Origin: Anadara kagoshimensis | Taxonomy: Eukaryota; Mollusca; Bivalvia; Arcoida; Arcidae | Assembly: GCA_021292105.1 (NCBI GenBank) | Contig: CM037866.1 | Coordinates: 7,842,482-7,906,481 of the forward strand | Direction: 5' to 3' | DNA length: 64,000 bases | In this document: one piece after another, positions 33,758 through 45,723 of the stretch | Layout: the number at the start of each line of letters is the position of its first letter | Numbering within the stretch: the first letter of the stretch is position 1 | Program-made: the position numbers and the translations under genes | The notes under the pieces: generated by a model | Database searches by the model: none | Told to the model about the DNA's origin: nothing | Seen by the model: only the letters and a program-made list of their open reading frames with translations

Positions 33758-36700
33758 ATGAACATGAAGATGGTATGTCTAATAAATCATGTCATTGAAC
33801 GTATAGCGGTGTTTTTTATTATGCAACTAATTAACCTACATTGGTAGTTTTAGTGAACTCGTAAATAATATTTTTCTTGTAAATACATATTTTACTCAAA
33901 AAATTACAGTTGGAGTTCAATAGATACAAGTACAAGTAATATAATAATTATAATATGGACTCGCACTTAAAGCATCTAATTTGAAATTGAAAATTGTCTT
34001 TATTTGTATATCACTGGAGACAATCGTAATGGATATTTAAATACAATACGAAAGTATTGTCGAAAGTTTAATACTAGGCAAGTTAGTAAGTGTCGAATCT
34101 GCAACTGTTCTTGGACCCTCGTTAGCTACTTCTCGAAGTTCATAATTCTACAGACCTAAATATAAGATGTGTATTTCATAACTTTTTGAGGGGGTAGCAA
34201 CAGTACAAAGGTAAGAATTCGAAGTTACTTTGCTTTTAACGAATATGCTGGGTAAAAATACTTCGCCAAAATACGCGCTGTACGAAAAAGAGTCAATTCT
34301 TTTTTATAATTAAAAATAATTGTTATTCCTGCTAATTTTGCGCAATGCACGTATACTTAGTCACAAATTCTTTCGGCGATGACTGTTTAGTGTGATATTT
34401 TTTCAATAAAAAATTATTGATTGAGACTTATAACAAGATCCAAATAATCAAAATACTTTTTCTAGAAGTTATAGTTATAAAAATTGGTAATGTAGATAAC
34501 TATCATTTCCCAATTCCGAGTAAATTTTCATTGCAATATTAACTGATTTTTAAAACCATAACCAAAATTTCTTTACTATGCTAGGTCAAGAATAACATAG
34601 CATTTTGGTTCCATATTTTAATTAATTTTTTTAAAAAAAGTTTAAAACAAAACGGAGGAAAAGTAATACAACTTTTATCAGCTCATACTATCTTGCTTTT
34701 CAGCCTATGGTGGAGAAAAATAAGATATTGTTATTATTGTCAATGGTAAGTAAAAATTACTTTCATTGATTCAATATTTTAATTCAAAATAATTTCCAAA
34801 TCAAAACGCTGATATTGCACACTAGTACTCTATTATGTTATTAAATCAACAATTGTATCATTTTGAATTCTAGCTCAGGATTAAGCAGGCCCTCAAAAAG
34901 ATTAACGGTCATCTTACAATATTGTTGATAAGTATGATGTTTCTTTAACAAAAATTACTCTGGGTATAATTGACACCCCATAGTTCAATGTTCCTTTCAG
35001 TCACAATTCTATTTTGTTAATAGTCGCGGGTAGTTCGCTTAACACGACGCGATAACCCTTCCAAAGTACACGTCCCTACTTCTCTGCTTGAACTTCAAGA
35101 GTTAAAAGTTAATTTGCTAGTTTCATAACGTTTGCTTTGCTTTAACATTGTAATTTGGACACGTATTAGTATGTTTATTTTTGATTAATTAAGGAATGAT
35201 TGTAAATTTTTTTCTATTTATGGGGTCATAGATAAAATTATTTAGAGCACGCGGCATAAAACCGCAAAGAAAATTTTTTACAATCAATCCTTATAATTAA
35301 ATTCAAATATAGGTTCAATATTAATAACATTCATGTAATCTTTAAATTATATACATTAAACAAAAAACCAGTGCATTAAAACAAAAACGGGCGCATTAAT
35401 CTAAAAGCGGAACACAGCTGTTGCCAATGGCAACCGCCGGTAGCTAGCCTTGCACGAACACTTTCTGCACAATATGACGTCAGCTAATATTTCGTCAAAA
35501 ATTCTGTCTATGGGATGATAGATATAAAACATTTACATCACTTTAAAGTTTTAAAATTTAATTATTTTAATGTGTTAAAAAGTAATCTTTTCATATTTTA
35601 TTGTAATCTCAAAGCTTGCAAAATTGTTCACAATGCTTCCCAAAACAAGCTTATCAAAGAACGGAAATTATAAAAATCCTGAAACCAAGGAGGACTCCCT
35701 TTTTTGAAGCACAGTTTCATGGTGGAAGCTTCAGTGTTTAACTTTTTTTAATTCTTACTTTGGACATTGAGTGATGTAACAATGTTGTAGTCAGAGTATG
35801 AATATAGTTGCTACTGCTCCCTTTAACTATCCCTATTTGTAGAAAGAAAATAATTGCTTTTTCACGAACATTGATAGTAAGCTTATTGGAATTTATTAGT
35901 CACAGATAACGATGGTTCATGAAGTCTTATGTCCATGTGAGCAAAAATTCAAATTGTTTTTCAGATGATCGATAGGATATGGTAGTTGAACAGTGACCTA
36001 TTATAGTCTCTATAGGGTTAATTAAGAGAAACAAAAGTATAATTGGTTTGTTAGGCGGAAAGTGCATGTTAGAAGTATCATGTCGAGAACTTTATATCCT
36101 CGATCTCTTGTCCGCAAGTTCATTGACTCTGTAAAAATCATATTAAGTCATCAATAAACAGTGTAATATGTGTTTTAATATTTATACACAAAACTACACA
36201 TAGAACAAAATCGTAGTGTTCTCTGTTTGACTACATTTTGGAGCGTAGCCGTACAACCGTATACAGAATTAAAACGAATAGCCTGACTCATATATACTTC
36301 ATTCAAAGACTGTTTTATAAAAAATTGTTACGAATTTTTCGAGAAATGCGTTGGTCAAAATTTTGAGGAAGAAATAATATTATTAGAAATAATAATAATT
36401 AAAATAATAACCATCATTATAATCGTTATCTCTTATGTTCTAGGTTTTTATCGTTGGCAGTGCGTATGACGAATATGTTCACCCACATTACACATATAGT
36501 AAGTAACATTATCTTGCTCTCTTCGTAGACACAAATCGCTTTTGTTTGATAATATCTATTTAATGAATTTACTTAGATTTTGGCTAAACAATATTACCTT
36601 TTACGAAACTTACCAAGTGGTTGGACTAACGTTGCTTTGAACAACCTGGCCCTGTTGAATATTTTCTAATCTATATAATTTTATAAACTTTTTCTCAAGG

Positions 36701-39700
36701 AGATTCACTGTCTTTGGGTGCTTTTGTGTCACTTGCCAGTTTACGAAGTTAGAATTTACGACTGTGATTTAAAAATGGACCGGCCTGTTTTTAATATATA
36801 AAAAACACGTAAACAGCAAGAAACAAGGAACAGCATAAGTAAAGAAAGTACAAGAGGCAAAACAAGTAAAAACAATTATACCTATGTTCTAAGTCACAAT
36901 TCCGAAGCAAAGTAAAAATTTGAAAGTGGCTAATTAAATTAAACATGTGAACTTCCATAAGGGAAGTGAGACCGAGTGATCCGGGAGGATTAAGTTCCTC
37001 CTGTTTAGCTAATTACAACCATCACGCGTGCAATATAAAAAGTTAAAAGTAATTTTTAATTTAAGGTTGTGAAGAAGACAAAAGTATTATAATTAGAGGC
37101 ATAAGTGATGGCGGTGTTGTAACCATTCTTGGCCGACCTGAAAACTGCTCGGTTGAGAACATTACATCATCAATGCAGCAAGTAGAAATCAAAGCAGAAT
37201 GTTTGACAGTATGTATGATAAATAGTTGATAGCATTTCTTGTGCCTTCTTTTCTTGTGTGCGTAATTAAAAATCTTATATTTAATCCGCGTGCTTAAAGT
37301 TAAGCAGAGCTGATGTCAGATCAATAGTTGACGTAAGATTGTTTCCAAAATCCAATATGGTGATGTAACTATAAGAAGAAAAACAAGATAAGAATATTAA
37401 AAGCTATTATTGATCGATCTATTGACAAATTTTGCTAGATATTATCAGCAAAAGGCTCCTTATCGTTCGTCCGTCGTGCATTGTGTAAAAATGTTTCACA
37501 TTTTAATCAACTTCTCCGGCACTACTGGTCCAAACTGGGTGATATTTAGCATCAAGAGTTAGAGATGTTAGATGTTAGAGATTTCATGTAAAACATACTT
37601 AGGGCACCTAGTACATTGTAGCTATAGGGACCAAATGGGGAAATGGCTAGATACTTAAGGGGAAAATTGCTAAAATTAGTGTATTTATCAATGTATTTGG
37701 AAAACTATAAACTTTTTGTATAGGCAAATATATAGATACCTTGTTAAATCTGGAGTAAAAAATGTCACCAAATCATTTAACTCAACATACAGATATATAG
37801 ATGACGTTCTGTCTCTTAACAATCCTACATTTGGACACTATGTGATAGTATTAGTATGTTTGTTTTTGATATAACAATATTGTAGGCATTTGTTTACGAT
37901 CTTTTTGATATATTAATGGAGGTCAAATAAATGATGAAATGCTTAATTATCTTGGAAGCTATAAACATTTTGTGAAGCCATGTATATTATAATATTGTAG
38001 GCACTGGCCTAACACTCATTTTGATATATGGATTCAGAGGTCAAGGTCTCATAATCAAACCAATTCTGAAATGGTTAGTTAACTATAAACTTTTTGAATA
38101 GGCATGTATATTAGATTAAAGTAGGTATTGACATAATGATCATTTTGATATATCAATGAAGGTCATGGGTTAAAAGGGCAATGTCATAGATGCAAACAAA
38201 TGCTAGAGTGACATAGTTTTTACTTTTGTTTCAACTATTTAGCTGTTTATAAATATACTGCAGCTAGACCTTACATTATGACAAGTTTTAATTAATCTGC
38301 ATAAGTCTTGACATATTTGCCCTAACTGCTAAAAATAAGGACATTCTCCTTAATTTTTGTAATTAACCATTAAACCACTGCATGAGATAGTTACATAACC
38401 TCAGGTAAGCGTAAAAACCCTTTGGCCTCTTGTTAATATAAACAATATATCATTCATTAACCTGTTTTAATATGCGTAAAAGGTTAACCCAAATAACAAA
38501 GTTTTCCGGCAAATTTTTATTGACTCAATTTTGCCGGATAAGTAAGGTCTTTGGGAAATAAAAAAAAGAAATCCTATATTCAAAAGCAATTACAGAGACA
38601 ACTTGGCGGGAAGCTCCTTTATTTTGTGTTTTAGTGACAACTACATTTAAATGCCTGATAGGTTATGTTATTGTCTGTTCACCGTCAAATATCATATTCA
38701 CAAATTCTCTGTACTTTATGAAATGATGATTATTTCTTTTTAACATTGCATTTAAATACTATTTTTAGGATTTCGATTTATTTTCACCTTGATTCAAAAG
38801 AATTAGAATCATGTCTGCATTCAGTAAGGCAGCTAATCGCGTTAAGATGGTGTAATAAAAAAGAAATATTTCTTCTGGTCCAATTTTACTTTCATTGCCT
38901 ATTCGTTTCTTGATCCATATGAAGCAGAATTAATGCAGAAAAATGTTAAACATGGAGAAAAGAAAAAAAATGCTTTTCTATACAGCGATAATCCTATTTC
39001 TCTAGTTGATATGATGCATCAATTTCACAGTTAATACGTTACGGTTGAGTTTGTTCCACTTACAGACACTTTATTTAACAAAGGAATCTGCTAACAAATA
39101 AATTATTAAGGCGTTAACGCAAGCCATGACTTATCAAGCCAATTAAACGTTATATCACAATATTTTGATAAGTATGATGTCTCGTTATTTAAAATATATT
39201 AAATATATTTCTTGTTCTATAGTTTCGGGTTTCTTTCATTCTCAATTTAAATTACATACGTGGAGGCCCTATTTTCATTGTAGAATGTCGCTGTTCACTT
39301 ATTGCAAGTTTTCTAAAGCTTAACTTTTAGGAGTGTGATTTGAATATGTAACGATATGATTGATAGTTCGTTATGGAAAATGTACCTTCTGCCTGTTACA
39401 TTATACTTTAATAAGATTCATTATATGACAAACGTATTTAATTTTTAGTTTTTATTGTAAGCTTTCCTTTTCTTTGGCACAAAACTTGTTTTCCTCCTTG
39501 TAGTGTATTTATTTTATGTTTATACGCAATGGCAGAGGTTATTACTGCTACAAGAGCTTAAAAGAAGATAACAAGGTGCTCGCAAACAGAGTACTGACTC
39601 GGGAATTTTGTATTCTTACTTATTTTGTAGTTGACTGCTTGCTTCAAAGTTCATGTCAGTTTTTGGTTGTTTTTCATTGTGTATTGTGGGCATTAATTAC

Positions 39701-42700
39701 TGTATTCGTTTTTGACACTTTAAGTACACTTACATTACGACATCAGTATGGGTTAGTATATGGGACCAAGCCTACGATGGAACAAGAGGAAGAAGGAGAA
39801 GATCCCAATCAACAAGAAAAGAAACATTAACAACATCACTAACAGGATCACAATTAGGAACATTATCAACACCACTAACAGGATCACAATCAGGAACATT
39901 ATCAACACCACTAACAGGATCACAATTAGGAACATTATCAACACCACTAACAGGATCACAATCAGGAACATTATCAACATCACTAACAGGATCACAATCA
40001 GGAACATTATCAACACCACTAACAGGATCACAATCAGGAACATTATCAACACCACTAACAGGATCACAATCAGGAACATTATCACCACCACTAACAGGAT
40101 CACAATCAGGAACATTATCACCACCACTAACAGGATCACAATCAGGAACATTATCAACACCACTAACAGGATCACAATCAGAAACATTATCACCACCACT
40201 AACAGGATCAACATCAGGAGTATTATCTACACGAGTACCACCAGCAACACCGTCAATAAAAGGCGGTCATGGTATTCATTATTTTAACTTAACATGTAAT
40301 GAAATATCTCCTGATGGGGTTGACAGAATGGCTGAAAACCAAATGCATTTAAAGTAAGTATGTCATAGCACACTTAGCAACAACTTATTGAAAAATAATA
40401 GTTTGTTAAAAGCTTAAGGTTTCAATAGCTAGCAAAACACAATATTCTAATTTTGTCACCCTTCAAAGAAATTTCTCGTATAGCGATTGGCTAACTTGCC
40501 GGTGTACATGGAACGATGTTCGAAAATCTGCCGGGGTACATGAGAGCATGCGACATCTAGTCTAGTTACGTACATCTAGTCTAGTTACGGTAAACAAACA
40601 TGGCGACAACGTACGCAAGTCACACAAAATACGAAAAGGAAGTTAAAAAGATCAAACTGGTAACGCCTTGAAGGCTGACAAAAACGTTATACAGGTCTTT
40701 GGCAGGTTACACGGTCCTATGTACCCCGTCAAAGATGAATGTACCCTGAGCCTGCGACTCAGGGTACATAAATCTTTGACGGGGTACATGGGACCGTGTA
40801 ACCTGGCAAAGCCCTGTATAACTTATAATATATCCTAATTTAACAGCTTGTTATTATTAAAACGCCCCTGCCATGGACATAAACGACTTTCTATTAATGG
40901 TAAGATAATATTTACAATTGGAATTGATCTTCTTTAGATGAACCTATTTGTTTTAACTGGCATTCAATTGCTCTTGAATACAGTGTGGGGTCATGACCTC
41001 TGATTACGTAACGTTCAATTATTCGATTACGTCACAGAGTGACATCTATTACGTCACGCATTGTTTGATTGGTCAGCATCCAAGTCTACTCGCGACGTAA
41101 CTTTCCTTATTTGGAGCAAGGCTGTTCCATCAATCCCGTATGTTTGTCGGAATCGTGAATGAAATAAATTATTGTAGCGATAATTTTACATTTCGGACAT
41201 GCTATCAACGTTTTTTATGATTGTAAATATAAGAAATAACATTCTATTTGAGTGTATTCATTCGGTATTATGAATGAGAGTCAGGAATAGCATATTTAAC
41301 ATGAATATGCTATTCCTGACTCTCATTCATAATGCCGAATGAATACACTCAAATAGAATGTTATTTCTTAATTGATGCATTTTTAGTCAATATTTTTGTT
41401 GTTATAATTCATGATAATGCATAATAGATTTAAACGCTCAGTTTGATATTTGATTACCATGTATGTGGCACACTATAACACTCTAAACAAAACCAAAGTT
41501 TCGTGTATTCATCAATTATTTGTAAAATAAATGTGAGTAAATTTGAATGCAGACACTCTTACAGAAACGAAACTTTATTAGTTACGTATCGGAAAGACAA
41601 TCGTGAACATCACTTTGAATATTTGCTAGAAAACATTATTGATTTTAAGCGTTAGATGAATAAAATGATAAAAGATAATAATTTACTGAAACATTCAAAA
41701 CATATATTTTAGGGATTTAGAATTAAAAAATGATGGTACATTTGAAGTAGACAAAGTGAAAATGACCTTCCGGAAGAAAAGTTATCTTTCCAGTGAGCGC
41801 TTGACTCGCATTTATACTGGTGATGAATTATTTATGTTTTTGGAATATACAGGGACATCGAGTAAGTATTTTCGTATTTGGTATACTCACAAAATTGAAA
41901 CCCATTTATAGACAAGAGTGTAATTAAGTCAATTGAATTGTGCTTACATGTTTTAATAGAGCTATTTTACATCACCAGACGGCCATTTCGAAATAAAATT
42001 CCTCATCAGTAATGCTTGGAGAAAATTTATAAAATCAAATTTTTAAGTGATAGAAAAATATCCAAAGTACCAAAAAATGTATTGAATCAAATTTAGCTAG
42101 AGAGATACCTTGCATAAAGAAGTAACCCGTACTTTTTGAGTTTTTCTTATAATAGTGCATTAACAATGATAACTGATATGTTTCCCTTTTGTATTGTCAA
42201 TTCAAAGTTACTATAGAGAACATGCACTTTAAATTATCATTTATAACATATGAAAATTGTAAGGTTTTCTACTTTCTACTTTAGTTTGATTCATTTTAAC
42301 CAATTTGTCTGATCCTAATATGGAGAGAGGTTAGCTTTGTGCGAGCTTACTCAATGTAATGTTTCATTTTTGCAGGTAATAATTACGTAGTTATGCCGAA
42401 AACTTGCACCGCAATACCTGGAAATAATGTTGACCATTCAAGATTCAGTAGCTTACTTTCAACGGAAAAAATGGAACTTTGGAATTATACCAAGTAAGTC
42501 AAAATTATATTGAATTATCTATAGAACTGTCAATTTGAAATGGACATTTGAATAATCACATGAGAGAAAATCCAATAAGTCTTTGAATCCCAGTTTTGCC
42601 GTAGAGTTGTTTAAAGACTGTAAGGATGACACCTTTGAGAAATATATCTAGAAGATTTATTCCATGGAAAATAACAAAGAAATGAATATTGACAAATGTA

Positions 42701-44486
42701 AAAATGTATAAATGTAAATAAAATTATTTTATTAGATAAATTTATTTAATGATCTTGTCTGTTGACCGATCGATTGCCATTTTGCAATGGAAATATAAAT
42801 TATCCCTTTATATATGTTTTAGAGATATACTTTTGATTCATTTATTTTATTATCTACATTGAGTTTCCATTAGCATTATTGTGTTCGGTCAGTATTATCA
42901 TCTGATCTTATCTTAACAGTTGTGTTACAGAAAAGGCACAAGACCTAGCACTTATGGAGAATTTTGAGTTTTATGGTCGTGTTGCCCGTGTGAAGATGTA
43001 TGGTTTCCATTTTGAAGGAGTGTCAGATATTTCTATTGTGTGTAATGTTACTGTTTGTCGCTCACAAAATGATACAGGCTGTAAACCACATCATGGTAAC
43101 GTAAGTATATTACTAAAATGAAAGCAAACAATTGCAAACTTCTAAAAATTAATTTTATTATTTATTTATCGGTTTTAATTACAAATCAGTCTTTTATCGT
43201 TTAAACAGCTTCTAGTACGTAAGCAATGCTATTAATGGATTTTTATTTTATGCTAAACGTTGGATGCACTATTATTTAAAATTGAGATTCTAATCAATGC
43301 CATGTTTTAAATAAATATTTAATATATTAATAGAAGAGTAGTGTGGTTGCTAGATGTGTGACATAATATTTTATTCATAAACCTGGTTATTGGCCGGTAT
43401 ATAAGTTCATTGATATTTCATCATCACTTAATCAATCAAAAATATAGTATTTACTAACCGATGATTTTCTTTTAATACGATGGCATCGTTCAGAAAAGGC
43501 TTTTGATTTACAATTCATTAACATAATTTATTTTCTTTATGTATTTTAGTTCTAGTGCATACACCATTTTATTGGATGGTAAATCTTGGTGTCTCAATTA
43601 CGTTAAGATTCATGTGAGATGTATAAGTTTTAATTGATATATAAGTTCATAGGCCAGTGTGTGTCACTGTTAAAAAAACATCACTTTTATCTAGTGCATT
43701 AAACAACTTTTTCAGGGATGCCCGCTAACAACGACATCACCAAAATCAAGGCGAAAAAGGAGAACAAGAAATATTGGAAATAATCTTGATATGAAATTAA
43801 AACAGCGATTCTTCATTGATCATGAGAGTCTTATGCAACACAAAAACACAAGAGGCAAAATAGTTCGTGAGAAAAGGTCAGCACAAAAGGGATCTTCATC
43901 AGACACAATGGTCTACAACACAATCCGTGTATTTGATACTGACTTCGATGTGTCCAGTAAGTAACGTTGTGGCAGAAAAAAGAATGTCATTAGAAGGTTT
44001 TAAACATTTATTTTAAAAGCATAATTATTTTTAACATGTATGAGTAATATTTGGGGAATGGCCAAAAATGAAAGTAAAAATTAAAACTCGAATACAGTTG
44101 ACAATATATTTTGTTTCTTGAATTGTGACCTGGTTTTTCCCATGGCCATTTGAAGAATGAACGTGGTGTCCAATTTTAGTGGCTCTAAAAGAAATCATTT
44201 TATGATTATAAATTCGTTGTTTTAGGATTTTATTTAAGGTATTGTCATATATGCAATTTCGTTTATATGGAAATTTATGGGTAAATATATGCACTAAAAA
44301 CGAAAAAGAGAATCCCGTGAAAATTTATTATTTCAAAAGTAATGCAAATGACATATAATTGGAAATTAAATATAATGGAATTGTTTTAAATCAATATTTT
44401 TTTTTTCTTTTGCAGGTACAAGCTTCTTGAATCCTTTACCAATAATGGCGTATTTTGCGTGTTTTCTCTTGAGACATTTGTTTTAA
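33758..44486 (+). CDS. ZP gene A: secreted zona pellucida-domain protein with a 12-aa-repeat mucin-like insert (10 exons, 547 aa)
   Basis: Coding exons: 33758-33772, 34704-34745, 36444-36498, 37066-37208, 39725-40353, 41713-41861, 42376-42493, 42920-43100, 43716-43956, 44416-44486. All introns are GT-AG and the phases (0,0,1,0,2,1,2,0,1) join into one open frame. Residues 1-26 form a signal peptide (core KILLLLSMVFIVGSA). Residues 38-85 hold ZP-N cysteines 1-3 (SCEED, ENCSV, AECLT), and the fourth lies in HYFNLTC near the end of exon 5. Between them are RGRRRR (about 106-111) and eleven 12-aa Ser/Thr/Pro repeats (about 124-255). The ZP-C half (about 308-444) includes IYTGDELFMFLEY, MPKTC and FEGVSDISIVCNVTVC. 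SRRKRR (455-460) fits the consensus furin-type site, VREKR follows at 494-498, and a short hydrophobic tail ends the protein. ZP proteins generally polymerise outside the cell after cleavage. The start is supported by conservation of the first exon with gene B. AATAAA-type signals near 44955 suggest the 3' end. Tissue and ligand are unknown. Confidence 0.86.
34870..35200 (+). mobile_element. Retroelement 3' tail in intron 2 of ZP gene A
   Basis: AGGCCCTCAAAAAG, TTGATAAGTATGATGTTTCT, CCCATAGTTCAATGTTCCTT and the closing TAGTATGTTTATTTTTGATT. Confidence 0.7.
35188..35293. mobile_element. Foldback element with 25-bp termini
   Basis: TAAGGAATGATTGTAAATTT near the left end is mirrored by AAATTTTTTACAATCAATCC + TTA on the right. 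It abuts the retroelement tail. Confidence 0.6.
36860..37030 (-). mobile_element. Antisense retroelement tail just before exon 4 of ZP gene A
   Basis: CATGTGAACTTCCATAAGGG, AAGTTCCTCCTGTTTAGC and ATCACGCGTG, ending about 35 bp before the exon at 37066. The branch-point region of the intron is therefore partly TE-derived. Confidence 0.75.
37770..37885 (+). mobile_element. Retroelement fragment with intact YIDD box, internally deleted
   Basis: TYRYIDDVLSLNNPTFGHYV is readable at about 37781-37844 and joins directly to the outer tail (TAGTATGTTTGTTTTTGATA). Everything between is missing. Confidence 0.75.
39030..39300 (+). mobile_element. Decayed retroelement 3' part
   Basis: GCTAACAAATAAATTATTAA, GCCATGACTTATCAAGCC and TCTCAATTTAAATTACATAC follow the canonical order in diverged form. 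Confidence 0.6.
39500..39620 (+). mobile_element. Retroelement ORF remnant upstream of ZP gene A exon 5
   Basis: GCAATGGCAGAGGTTATTAC and CGCAAACAGAGTACTGACTC match the LANKLLTQ end of the RT frame. Confidence 0.5.
39839..40234 (+). repeat. Coding minisatellite in ZP gene A exon 5: 11 x 36 bp
   Basis: Eleven 36-bp units with core CTAACAGGATCACAATCAGG, the last degenerate. The splice-consistent frame reads LTGSQSGTLSTP-type 12-mers. The unit is a multiple of three and lacks stops, so two other plus frames and a minus frame also stay open; those are shadows. The Ser/Thr/Pro content suggests dense O-glycosylation. The array is absent from gene B, so it expanded after the duplication or was lost from B. 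Confidence 0.9.
40680..40825. mobile_element. Long perfect-type hairpin in intron 5 of ZP gene A
   Basis: TTATACAGG...GGTTACACGGTCC, ATGTACCCCGTCAAAGAT and GTACCCTGAG on the left arm mirror CTCAGGGTAC, ATCTTTGACGGGGTACAT and GGACCGTGTAACC on the right. Arms are about 65 bp with a loop of only a few bases. Confidence 0.8.
41231..41370. mobile_element. Second long hairpin in intron 5 of ZP gene A
   Basis: AAGAAATAACATTCTATTTG through GAATAGCATATT is mirrored by AATATGCTATTC through CAAATAGAATGTTATTTCTT. Arms are about 64 bp with a short loop. Confidence 0.82.
41960..42130 (+). repeat. Unclassified dispersed repeat copy
   Basis: CACCAGACGGCCATTTCG, AAATTCCTCATCAGTAATGC and TTTAGCTAGAGAGATACCTT, in intron 6 of ZP gene A. 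Confidence 0.45.
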
Positions 44487-45049
44487 AGTGAGAAAAAGTA
44501 TAAGGGACACTTAAATCAATACAAACATTGTCATTATAACGTAATGGATACGATTGAATGCAGTTGTTTTATTTGTATGATTTTTAGTCAGGTGTTATAG
44601 AAAGTACATTGAACTAGCTGATTACACTAATGAACAGTTCTTCTAATGTGTTTAAATAATAAATTATTAACAAAGTTTCTGCAAATTATTTGCCATAACA
44701 AGTATATTATGCATCAATAAATCTTCTAATTATGATTATTTAAAATTATCTTTGAGTTCTTCCTAATGTGAATTATTTTCGATTTAGTTTAATTGTACGC
44801 AATATTTGATATTTGAATATTGCTTTTAGTAGTGTGATCCAAGGAATTAATGATGTGTCAAATGTAGACATCATTGAGTACGAAAACCTTATTGAAAATG
44901 AATATTTTAAAGATTATGTATTTGTTTACTTTTGTTTCGCAAATAGTTTGAAGAAATAAATAAAATAAAAACAAAATAAAAACTATTTTTGCAACAATTA
45001 ATAATTGTGTCCGTTTTTTTTTCTATGACGGTAGTAAAAAATAGTATAT

Positions 45050-45723
45050 GTCCATCAAAACAAACATACTAACCCATGTCCAAATCACTATGCCAAAACA
45101 AAACAAAAACTTTAGAACTTAGGAATTAGAAAAAAAAACACGAGAATTGATGTAAGGGAAGTGAGGCCGGATGCTCCGAACAGGTAGGAATATCCTTTTA
45201 AACTAGCTACACCTGTCACATGTGTAATGAACGTTGAGAGTGAAAGAAATATGAAACTATAGACGTCAAATATACCCAGGGTTATTTTGGATACAGAAAC
45301 ATTTTACTTTTTCGCACTATTGTGATAACGCCACAAACCATTTTGAGGGCCTTGATAAGACTAGGCTTGTAATATTTCTACTTCAACAATTTTATTATAA
45401 TAAGCTCGCTTCGTTGCATAAAGTTATCTTAGTGAAAAAAGTCTGATCTTTTATATAAAACTAACCAGAATATTAAGATTATTAAGAGAAAGAACATAAT
45501 CTTTATATTTGTGTGTGGAGTTGAATGATTTTACGGACAGTCCTTTCTCAAACTGTTCGTTCAACATAAATTTTGTCTCATTTTTATACAGAAAGAAAAC
45601 AGAAAGTAATGCGCACTGTTTGTGTCCATTGGTAAACCCATTGATTATGGATTTTTTCTTAAATTCTGTATTCACCGAAAGTTTACTTACTTTTGACGTG
45701 TTTAAAGTTCCAATCAAAAACAA
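45050..45723 (-). mobile_element. Internally deleted RT retroelement copy
   Basis: The minus frame from 45723 reads NGHKQCALLSVFFLYKNE and FNSTHKYKDYVLSLNN, a corrupted RT (YIDD has become YKDY). It then skips to the 3' tail at 45390-45060 (ACACGAGAATTG, GAGGCCGGATGCTCCG). Confidence 0.7.

Larger units (their letters stand above)
33285..45040 (+). repeat. Segmental duplication, copy 1 (ZP gene A block)
   Basis: Similarity to copy 2 begins upstream of the gene at about 33285 (shared TTTTAGTATCAGTAGTGATG near 33350 and 48540) and continues through 3' sequence such as AATTAATGATGTGTC at 44846. Exons and short flanks align. Introns are mostly unalignable by eye because of independent TE insertions. 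Antisense retroelement tails follow both copies. Confidence 0.75.

Noticed and set aside
39753-40214. Minus-strand hydrophobic frame (LLVVLIMFLIVI repeats) and a second plus frame (TNRITIRNIIN repeats)
   Set aside because: Shadows of the coding minisatellite. Only the Ser/Thr/Pro frame joins the flanking ZP exons with consistent splice phase and matches gene B.
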